From assembly GCA_036006525.1 (NCBI GenBank), contig DASYPP010000058.1, forward strand, positions 1-44,711: DNA of 44,711 nucleotides. Reading direction: 5' to 3'. The notes under the pieces were generated by a model. That model was given only the letters and a program-made list of their open reading frames with translations. It was not told where the DNA came from and did no database searches. Positions 32,594-39,864 of the stretch are shown here, in pieces. The DNA comes from DASYPP01 sp036006525. Lineage in GTDB: Bacteria > Gemmatimonadota > Gemmatimonadetes > Gemmatimonadales > GWC2-71-9. The position numbers and the translations under genes were made by a program. Every line of letters starts with the position of its first letter. Position 1 is the stretch's first letter.

Positions 32594-35500
32594 ATGGCCT
32601 TACCCCACAGTCTCCGGCACCGCCTGGCGGCGGCAACCTTTCTGCTTATTGCCGGCGCCGCGCAGGCGCAGGAACGTCCCCGCGTGCCGGGCGCCCCGCC
32701 GCCGGTGAGTGCCACCGGAGACACCGTCCGCGCCACCATTCCTTTTTTCCCCCTCGGCGATTCTCCCCTGGCGCTCACGGGCGATGTCCGCCCCGGCATG
32801 TTCGTCTCCGCCGTCGGCCGGCGCGCCATCGCAATGGGCAGCGAGGACGGCCGTTTCGAGCTCTGGTCCTGGCCGATAAAGTGGCTGCATGACTTCGAGC
32901 TCTATTTCCAGATACCCAAGTACGTGGAGCCGATCCCCGGTTCCTCCATTGCCCGCCGGATGGTCGAGCGCCCCGAAGGCGTCACCATCGAGTATTCCTA
33001 TGAGCAATTCACCGTGCGGCAGCACGTGTTCGTCCCGCTCGACCTCCCCGCGGTGGTCATGCTGCTCGAAGTCGACGCGGTGCGGCCGGTGGACGTCATC
33101 GCCCGCTGGACTCCCGACATTCACTTCGCATGGCCGGCCGGGCTGGGCGGCCAGTACCTCATCTGGGAGGGAAATGCCCAGGCTTTCCTCTTCTCGGAGG
33201 GCAAGGGAAAGACCAACGCTTTCCTGGGATCCCCCGCGGTCACTCGCGCGTCCGACGTGCCGGCGCACATGCTGGCCGCCGAGCGTCCCGAGCTGGTGCT
33301 CGCGGTGGGCGGGGCCGGGGAGCATTACACCGTTCCCAGCCTGGGCGAGCCGCCGGGCCACAACGTCAACCTGCATGTCGCCTATATCCCGATCGTTCTT
33401 GCGGGCGGAGACATGCCGCGCGATTCCGCGCTGGCCCTGTATCGCCGGCTGATCGCGCCGGGAGCGGCCGAGCGTGAATGGCGGCGTCGAGTGGCCCATG
33501 CAGACAGCATGCAGAACACCCAGCTGGTGCTCCACAGTCCCGATACCCTGCTCAACCGCGCCGTCGAGTACGCCAAGGTGAACCTCGACGAGAGCATGGT
33601 CTGCAACCCCGATCTGGGTTGCGGGCTGGTGGCGGGGTACGGATTGTCGGGCGGCGCCTCGGATCGCCCGGGTTTCGGCTGGTTCTTCGGTGGCGATGCC
33701 TCGATCAACTCGTTCGCCATGACCGGAGCGGGACAGGGTGACCTGGTCCGCCAGGGGGTGTTGCGCTTCTTCGCCGCCTACCAGCGGGCCGACGGCAAGA
33801 TTACCCATGAGATCTCCCAGGCGGCCGGCAGGATACCCTGGTTCACCGAGTATCCCTACGCCTACTATCACGGCGATACTACACCCTTCTGGATTCTTGC
33901 GCTCGGCGAGTACTGGCGGCAGACCGCCGACTCCGCGCTGGTTCGCGAGTTGTGGCCCCATCTCCGCAAGGCGTACGACTGGTCACGGGGGACCGACAGC
34001 GATGGGGATGGATTGATGGAGAACCCGAAGGCGGGCGCTGGCGCGCTCGAAGTCGGCGACCTCCAGATCGGTATCCTGTCTGATGTGTACCTGAGCGGCG
34101 TCTGGGTGTCGGCGCTGGATCGCTTCGCCCGCATGGCGGAGATCATGGGGCAGCAGCCCCTGGCGGACAGCGCGCGCGGCCTTCGCGCCCGCGCGATCCG
34201 GGCGATGGAAACCCGGCTCTGGATGCCGGGGCTCAAACAGTATGCCTTCGCGCTGCTCAAGGACGGCACCGTCAACGAGAACCTGACCGCGTGGCCCGCC
34301 ACCGCGATGTCGTTCGACGTGTTCGACCAGGCTCACGGCGCTGACATGGCCACGCGACTGGCTTCGAGCGAGATCCTGACCGACTGGGGTGCTCGCCCGC
34401 TCGCCGCCTCGAGCCCGCTCTTCGATCCGCTGCATTACAACAACGGCGCCGTCTGGCCCTTCGTCACCGGGTGGGTGGCGCTGGCCGAGTATCGCTACCA
34501 CAACGCGGCGGCGGGGAAGTTCGCCCTGGATGCCATTGCCCGTACCGGGTTCGACGAGGCGCGGGGCCGCAACCCGGAGGTGATCTCGGGCCGATTCTAC
34601 AAGCCCCTGGATACCGCGGTGCCGCAGCAGTTCTTCGCGACCTCCATGGCGCTGACCCCGTTGTTACGCGGTTTGCTCGGGCTGGACGTGGATGCCCCGG
34701 CCCGCCGCCTGACACTGGCGCCTCACCTGCCGCCGGAGTGGGACTCGGTGACGGTGGACAACATCCCGTTTGGTGCGGGGGCGGTGAACGTCCGATTCAC
34801 CCGGAGCGGCACGGGCATTCGCGCCGAGTTGTGGCAGCATGGCGGCAGCGGAGATATCGACGTGGTGTTCTCGCCCGGGTTGCCGCTAGGGGCGACGACG
34901 TCGGTGGAGACGATGCAGACGCCGGGAGACATTCACGCTACCGTGCGCGGTGCCCTGCGGGAGAACCTCACCCTGGACGTGCCGTACCGCGGCGGGTGGA
35001 GCATCGTCCCGCCGGAAAGCCGGCCCGCGATCGGCGATCGCTCGACAGCGCCGCGGGTGCTGAGCGAGCGGCTGGTGAAAGGGGCGTACACGGTCGCGCT
35101 GGAAGGGCAGGCGGGCCGGACCTACGGATTTCGGATTCGTGAAGCGGATCGCTGGCGCGATGTGGACGTGAGCTTCCCGTCCGCCGGTGCCAATGCCGAC
35201 GGCTACACCAGCACCACCCTGTCGCTCCGTCACACCTCGACCGGTACGAGCGTGATCTCACCTCGAATCTCAAAAGCGCCCTTCGGCCGCATGCCGGACG
35301 GCACCCCGGTGGACGGCTACACCATTCACAATGCCAGCGGTGTGACGCTGCATGTGATCACCTACGGCGCCATCATCACCTCGCTTCGCACCAGGGACCG
35401 GCAGGGCCGGCTCGACGATATCGTCCTGGGCTTCGACGATCTCGCTGGATACCTGCACGACCCACCCTACTTTGGCGCGGTGGTCGGCCGCTATGCCAAC

Positions 35501-36322
35501 CGGATCGCGAAGGGGCGCTTCACGCTGAATGGCCGGACTTACCAGCTGCCGGTGAACAATGGGCCCAATTCCCTGCACGGCGGCACCCGGGGCTTCGACA
35601 AGGTGATCTGGAACGCGACGCCGTTCGAGAACGACACGGCGGCGGGGCTGGTCTTCACCCACGTGAGCCCCGACGGCGACATGGGATATCCCGGGCGGCT
35701 GGAGGTGCGGGTCACCTACACGCTGACCGACCACGACGAGCTGGTGGTAGACTACTCGGCCGCGACCAATATGGCGACGCCGGTCAACTTGTCGCAGCAC
35801 AGCTACTTCAATCTCGCGGGCGATGCCCGGCGCGATATCCTGGATCATGTGCTGCAGCTCGATGCCGGCCGCTACACCCCGGTGGATTCGACCCTGATTC
35901 CCACCGGCGAGATCCCAACAGTGGCGGGCACGCCCTTCGACTTCCGCACGCCCATCGCGATCGGTGCCCGGATCGGGCAGGCCGATGAGCAGCTGCGGTT
36001 CGGTCGGGGCTACGATCACAACTTCGTCCTCGACCAGCGCGGTCCCGGAGTGCAGCATGTCGCGCGGGTGGTGGAACCCGTGAGCGGCCGTACCATGGAC
36101 ATCAGCAGCGACCAACCCGGAGTCCAGTTCTATTCCGGGAATTTCCTGGACGGGACCATTCACGGAAAGGGCGGGCGGGTGTACGCGCATCGCTATGGCT
36201 TCTGCCTGGAGACCCAGCACTTTCCCGATTCGCCGAACCAGCCGGGTTTCCCGTCAACCATCCTTCGCCCCGGCGAGCGGTATACCACTCGCACTGTTTT
36301 CCGGTTCGGCACCTCGGACTAG
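32594..36322 (+). CDS. Secreted glucosidase (GDE-like) fused to aldose 1-epimerase
   Basis: 1242 residues. A signal peptide (LAAATFLLIAGAAQAQ) is followed by a beta domain, then an (alpha/alpha)6 barrel similar to glycogen debranching/amylo-alpha-1,6-glucosidase enzymes (GFGWFFGGDASINSFAM, YAYYHGDTTPFWILALGEYW, DSDGDGLMENPKAGAG, YNNGAVWPFVTGWVALAEYR). From about residue 893 a GalM-type mutarotase begins (FGRMPDGTPVDGYTIHNASG), with GRYANRIAKGRF, NSLHGG, LSQHSYFNL and FCLETQHFPDSPNQP supplying the usual His and Glu residues. It would hydrolyse an extracellular or periplasmic glycoside and anomerise the released sugar. The start gives a good leader but has a weak ribosome site. Confidence 0.88.
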   Translation: MALPHSLRHRLAAATFLLIAGAAQAQERPRVPGAPPPVSATGDTVRATIPFFPLGDSPLALTGDVRPGMFVSAVGRRAIAMGSEDGRFELWSWPIKWLHDFELYFQIPKYVEPIPGSSIARRMVERPEGVTIEYSYEQFTVRQHVFVPLDLPAVVMLLEVDAVRPVDVIARWTPDIHFAWPAGLGGQYLIWEGNAQAFLFSEGKGKTNAFLGSPAVTRASDVPAHMLAAERPELVLAVGGAGEHYTVPSLGEPPGHNVNLHVAYIPIVLAGGDMPRDSALALYRRLIAPGAAEREWRRRVAHADSMQNTQLVLHSPDTLLNRAVEYAKVNLDESMVCNPDLGCGLVAGYGLSGGASDRPGFGWFFGGDASINSFAMTGAGQGDLVRQGVLRFFAAYQRADGKITHEISQAAGRIPWFTEYPYAYYHGDTTPFWILALGEYWRQTADSALVRELWPHLRKAYDWSRGTDSDGDGLMENPKAGAGALEVGDLQIGILSDVYLSGVWVSALDRFARMAEIMGQQPLADSARGLRARAIRAMETRLWMPGLKQYAFALLKDGTVNENLTAWPATAMSFDVFDQAHGADMATRLASSEILTDWGARPLAASSPLFDPLHYNNGAVWPFVTGWVALAEYRYHNAAAGKFALDAIARTGFDEARGRNPEVISGRFYKPLDTAVPQQFFATSMALTPLLRGLLGLDVDAPARRLTLAPHLPPEWDSVTVDNIPFGAGAVNVRFTRSGTGIRAELWQHGGSGDIDVVFSPGLPLGATTSVETMQTPGDIHATVRGALRENLTLDVPYRGGWSIVPPESRPAIGDRSTAPRVLSERLVKGAYTVALEGQAGRTYGFRIREADRWRDVDVSFPSAGANADGYTSTTLSLRHTSTGTSVISPRISKAPFGRMPDGTPVDGYTIHNASGVTLHVITYGAIITSLRTRDRQGRLDDIVLGFDDLAGYLHDPPYFGAVVGRYANRIAKGRFTLNGRTYQLPVNNGPNSLHGGTRGFDKVIWNATPFENDTAAGLVFTHVSPDGDMGYPGRLEVRVTYTLTDHDELVVDYSAATNMATPVNLSQHSYFNLAGDARRDILDHVLQLDAGRYTPVDSTLIPTGEIPTVAGTPFDFRTPIAIGARIGQADEQLRFGRGYDHNFVLDQRGPGVQHVARVVEPVSGRTMDISSDQPGVQFYSGNFLDGTIHGKGGRVYAHRYGFCLETQHFPDSPNQPGFPSTILRPGERYTTRTVFRFGTSD

Positions 36323-36366
36323 GCATGCGCCATGCTGGGTTGGTACCTGGAGGTGAGTCCGGCAAA

Positions 36367-36494
36367 ATATCCTCACGAAAACCACGGCATCCCACGAAAA
36401 GCACGAAGACACGGCAAGTGTTCACAATGACATAAAGCGGTTCTTGGGAGTGGTTCGTGGCTTTCGTGGAGTTTCGTGGCTTTCGTGAGGATAT
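36367..36494. repeat. CACGAAA word hairpin, 14-bp perfect ends
   Basis: ATATCCTCACGAAA at 36367-36380 is perfectly inverted at 36481-36494. The arms continue with CACGAAA/CCACG words on the left and TTTCGTGG words on the right (36452-36494). The space between the fusion gene end and the convergent glycosidase end is almost filled by it. Confidence 0.85.
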
Positions 36495-36525
36495 GTTGCA
36501 AGGCTCACCTTGAAGAAGATCTCTC

Positions 36526-38577
36526 CTAGCGGTCTCCCCAGGCCTCGATCTCCGTCAATCCCAGGGTCGACTCAGGCCGCGGCACCAGCACGACCCGGAT
36601 CCGACTGGTAGAGACCGGCGGGAATGACACCGTATTGGCGCGGTGTCCTTCGGGATGCAGCGGGTCGCGCCGCTGCCTTGGGATGGTCACCCATCGATTG
36701 CGACGCCACAACTGGACCTCGTAACGTGCCGGCACCCGAATGCCGCCAGCCACTCCATCGTCCAGCGGGTACAGCACGATCCGCTGAATCGTTCGCGCCA
36801 CTCCGAAATCCACCGTGACCGTGTCCTCGGTGTGCACGGTGCCGACGGTGGTCCAGCGGTTGGCCGGGGCCTGGGTGTACCAGTAGTTCCCATCTGCCAG
36901 CTTCGTCGCCGGTTGCCCGGTTGCGGCATACGAGGCGGTGATCTTGGGGTACGACCCCGGGCCGTTGTTCACCGCGGAGTTCACCAGCCGAGCGGGCACC
37001 GGGGTGATGTTGGGCGGCCCGAGGGAGGCGACGAGGCGGCCGAGCGCGGGGGCCCGCGCGATCACCCGGCTGTCGGCGAGAATGACGAGACCGGCACCGT
37101 GGCCGTACCGGCTGCCGTCACGGTCCCACAGCACGGCCAGTCGCCGCCCGTGATACCACACATCGTCCAGCGCGAACCAGGGCCAGTCCCGCGGCGCCAG
37201 CGGATTCACTTCCACGCTGTCGTCCGCCCGCGGCCGCAATCCCACCAGGCCGGTGATGACAAGGTTGACATACCCGGAATGGAAGTAGTTCGGGCTGTGA
37301 TTCGGCGTGTCGTGCCCTTCCCACGAACCGTTGTCCGGGTTCGCCGCCTCGGCGACGTAGGGATGACCGTCTTTGCGCTGGGTGCGGGTGTAGATGCCGA
37401 ACAGAGTCATCCAATCGTCGGCGCTGACGACGTCCTGCCGGTACCCGTTGAGCAGGTTCGCCATCGCGACCAGTGTCTGGGTCGTCGCATAGGGCCACGA
37501 GTTGCCGCTCCACCAGCAGCACTTGGGCGAGACATAAAACTGCGGATCGTGCCGTTCGGTGGTCGTCGGGCCGTACGGAGACAGGAAATACTCGGTGTCC
37601 ATCAGGAACCGCCACGCGCGTTCGTACCCCTTGCCGGGCTCCGGCAGGTTGAACTGCCAGGGGACATAGCCGATCTCCTCTCGACCGTGGGAGTCGCCGG
37701 CGTAGCGGCCGCTATCGTAGGTGCGGGTGAGCGCCCTGACCCCATCCTTGTCGTCATGGGCGAACTGGTGGAGGAAGAAGCCGCGCCGCTGATCCCACAA
37801 TTCCTGCTCCACCCTTTGCCGCAGTGACTCGGCGCGGCCGGCGAAATCCCGGGCGGTCGCTGAATCACCGAACAGCGCGGAGGCATTCGCGATCGCTACC
37901 GCATCCGCGAACAAATAGGTATTGAGGGTCGGACGGTACCCCTCGGCGCCTTCGTCGAAGTCGTCGGTCTGCCGGCTGTTGATATTCCGCTCCATACCGT
38001 CATGCAGGCCGTCCCAGCGGAACATCTTGTGGCCGGGGTCCCAGTGCTCCGCCATCCAGCCGGCATACTGCCGCTTCATATGAGGAAGGAGCCGGTGGAG
38101 GAAGCCGCTGTCGCCGAGTACCTGGTAGGTCTCCCAGGCCGCCGCGCTGTACCAGTTGCTGTAGCTGCGGGGCTGGGCGCCCGGCGCCTCGAACCAGTAG
38201 CGGGCGAAGTCCTCGATGATCCTCCGGTCATTGAGCCATCTGATCTCCTCCATCTGGTGGCCCAGGGGACAGCTGATCGCGCCGTAGGCGCCGGACCAGA
38301 AGGGGCGGTCCATGAACTCGGTGAAGGTGTAGCCGGTCCCGGGGGCACCATAGGTGAGGTGCTTGGTGACCAGCTCCCAGCGGTAGTAGTAGGTCGTGTT
38401 GATCGCGGAGTCGGGGGAGTCGAAGGCGGGGATCCGCGCGGCAAACCAGTCGAAGTCCCGGTTGTCCCAGAAGGTCTGGCTGGTGAGAAGGGCGTGTTTG
38501 TCCAGCACCTGAGCTCGGAGAGGCGACGAGAGCAGGAGGAGAGCGATGAGTGAGTAGAATGAACGGCGCAGTATCAA
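36526..38577 (-). CDS. Secreted (alpha/alpha)6 glycoside hydrolase (MGH1-like) with F5/8-type C-terminal domain
   Basis: 683 residues. From TTG 38577 a clean leader is seen (FYSLIALLLLSSPLRAQ). The barrel contains TTYYYRWELVTKHLTYG, SYSNWYSAAAWETYQ, ADAVAIANASALFGDSAT and SPKCCWWSGNSWPYATTQTL, like mannosylglycerate-hydrolase/GH63-type barrels. From about residue 545 a beta-sandwich (DTVTVDFGVARTIQRIVLYP, RYEVQLWRRNRWVTIP, TSRIRVVLVP, LTEIEAWGDR) fits an F5/8-type or CBM32-like domain, suggesting carbohydrate binding. GAGG lies 6 bases before this TTG; another TTG at 38616 lies in a repeat arm. Substrate unknown. Confidence 0.85.
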   Translation of the reverse strand: MILRRSFYSLIALLLLSSPLRAQVLDKHALLTSQTFWDNRDFDWFAARIPAFDSPDSAINTTYYYRWELVTKHLTYGAPGTGYTFTEFMDRPFWSGAYGAISCPLGHQMEEIRWLNDRRIIEDFARYWFEAPGAQPRSYSNWYSAAAWETYQVLGDSGFLHRLLPHMKRQYAGWMAEHWDPGHKMFRWDGLHDGMERNINSRQTDDFDEGAEGYRPTLNTYLFADAVAIANASALFGDSATARDFAGRAESLRQRVEQELWDQRRGFFLHQFAHDDKDGVRALTRTYDSGRYAGDSHGREEIGYVPWQFNLPEPGKGYERAWRFLMDTEYFLSPYGPTTTERHDPQFYVSPKCCWWSGNSWPYATTQTLVAMANLLNGYRQDVVSADDWMTLFGIYTRTQRKDGHPYVAEAANPDNGSWEGHDTPNHSPNYFHSGYVNLVITGLVGLRPRADDSVEVNPLAPRDWPWFALDDVWYHGRRLAVLWDRDGSRYGHGAGLVILADSRVIARAPALGRLVASLGPPNITPVPARLVNSAVNNGPGSYPKITASYAATGQPATKLADGNYWYTQAPANRWTTVGTVHTEDTVTVDFGVARTIQRIVLYPLDDGVAGGIRVPARYEVQLWRRNRWVTIPRQRRDPLHPEGHRANTVSFPPVSTSRIRVVLVPRPESTLGLTEIEAWGDR

Positions 38578-38606
38578 CTGGTCCCTCAGGCTTCCTTTGG
38601 CGGCTG

Positions 38607-38817
38607 CCGTTTTCAACTCAGAGACTCAGAGGCTCAGAGAAATCGTGCACTCCTGATAGCCTATGATAAAGAGTGTATGGTAATTGGTAACTCATGATGC
38701 GAGGTCGATTGCATACCGGGCAGTCGGCCTCCGCCTGCACTGATCTTAGTATATGCCTTATGCCATTTGGTGTGTGGTGTTTTTCTCTGAGTCTCTGAGC
38801 CTCTGAGTTGAAAACGG
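38607..38817. repeat. Element with 36-bp near-perfect terminal inverted repeats
   Basis: 38607-38642 (CCGTTTTCAACTCAGAG...) and 38782-38817 are inverted copies with about 2 mismatches in 36 bases, both built of CTCAGAG words. They enclose 137 bases of AT-richer unique sequence without a coding frame. The left end reaches the start region of the glycosidase gene. It looks like a MITE-like element or a long hairpin. Bases 38818-38938 hold nothing I can assign. Confidence 0.85.
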
Positions 38818-38938
38818 TGACTGCCCAAGGGAAGCCGTCGGAACGCACTACCACAACATGAACCGGACAGTGGGATCCAGCGAGACGACCGCGCATGGTT
38901 ATCCGGGTGTGTGGGCAGCGATGTCCGGGTAAGGTTCA

Positions 38939-39077
38939 GGCTTCGATGCACATTACCGCAGGGAACGCAGGGAAGCAGGGATCGCAGTCAACAGCTATCA
39001 TGACTAACTGAATCGAATTGCTGTTTCCCCTGCGTGCTGTTTCTGCCCCCCTGCGCCCCCCCCCGCGGTGAAGCGCC
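38939..39077. repeat. Intergenic inverted-repeat element, family B copy 1
   Basis: Begins CTTCGATGCACATTACCGCA, continues with CAGGGAA words, and ends CCCGCGGTGAAGCGCC after a run of nine C. Ends are imperfect inverted copies. Related to copies at 39661 and 42797. The right end lies near the stop side of the SnoaL-like gene. Confidence 0.75.
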
Positions 39078-39131
39078 CCGCTAGCGGCGGAGGGTGGTCT
39101 TATACACGCTATGCGGTTTTTACCGTCAGGC

Positions 39132-39524
39132 TCAGAACATCCCGTTCTCGTTGGGCGAGTCCGGGGGAACCGGTTCGGCAATATCCCACAACTCGGCGAC
39201 GCGGTCATCTTCGAAGCGGAAAATGTGCACCAGGGCGATCTCGGGTGCGCCGAGTTTGAGCCGTACCCGCGAGTGCACCACGACCAGGTCCCCCTCCTCC
39301 ATGGCGTGCTCGATCTGCAGAGTCTTCTGGGGATGCTCCTGCGCATTTACTTCCATGGCGACAATGAGCGATCGGGCGTCACCAGGGAAATGCGGATTGT
39401 GATGCCGGAAGTCCGTTGCCACGAAGGCGTCGAATGCCTCGCGCACCCGGCCCGAGGAAGCGAACTGGAGGAACGACATCGCAGCTTCTTTATGCAGGCT
39501 GACGCCAGCAATGGTGGGTCTCAT
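39132..39524 (-). CDS. SnoaL-like / NTF2-like fold protein
   Basis: 130 residues. It shows FDAFVATDFRHHNPHFPGDA, VVVHSRVRLKLGAPEIALVH and FRFEDDRVAELWDIAEPVP, in the order of the SnoaL-like polyketide cyclase/aldol-condensation group, an alpha+beta cone fold that often binds small hydrophobic ligands. The start MRPTIAGVSLHKEAA at 39524 is preferred over a longer frame to 39602, which would enter a region with no ribosome site. No signal peptide. It sits between two family B repeats. Confidence 0.82.
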   Translation of the reverse strand: MRPTIAGVSLHKEAAMSFLQFASSGRVREAFDAFVATDFRHHNPHFPGDARSLIVAMEVNAQEHPQKTLQIEHAMEEGDLVVVHSRVRLKLGAPEIALVHIFRFEDDRVAELWDIAEPVPPDSPNENGMF

Positions 39525-39660
39525 GGTTGTGTCCTGGTGGGGTGACCCCGCCAAACTAGGCGAACGAATCGGATCATAGTGTGATCCGGGACACACCACC
39601 ATCGTTGTCCTAAGGTAAGCAAGAACGTGACCGTGGGCGGAAATGTCGTACAGTGGTTCT

Positions 39661-39811
39661 GGCTTCGATGCGCTTTACCGCCGAGGAACGCAAAGCGTAA
39701 AGCAAGGGGCGCCGAGGACTGCAGTCCAAATGATACGTGTTTATTGCTGATAGTTGTCCTCTGTGCGCCTTGCTTTGCTCTCGGCGGTCCTCGGCGGTGA
39801 AGCCCATCGAA
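39661..39811. repeat. Intergenic inverted-repeat element, family B copy 2
   Basis: GGCTTCGATGCGCTTTACCG at 39661 runs into GCCGAGGA words. The right arm (39757-39811, GTCCTCTGTGCGCCTTGCTT ... CGGCGGTGAAGCCCATCGAA) is its imperfect reverse complement. The loop is about 38 bases. It fills most of the gap between the SnoaL-like gene and the GH2 gene; the remaining bases 39525-39660 and 39812-39864 show no gene. Confidence 0.82.
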
Positions 39812-39864
39812 AGGTCGCGTGAGAGAATCCGAACGCACGCGCACCTGGGTCAAAATGCGATGAC

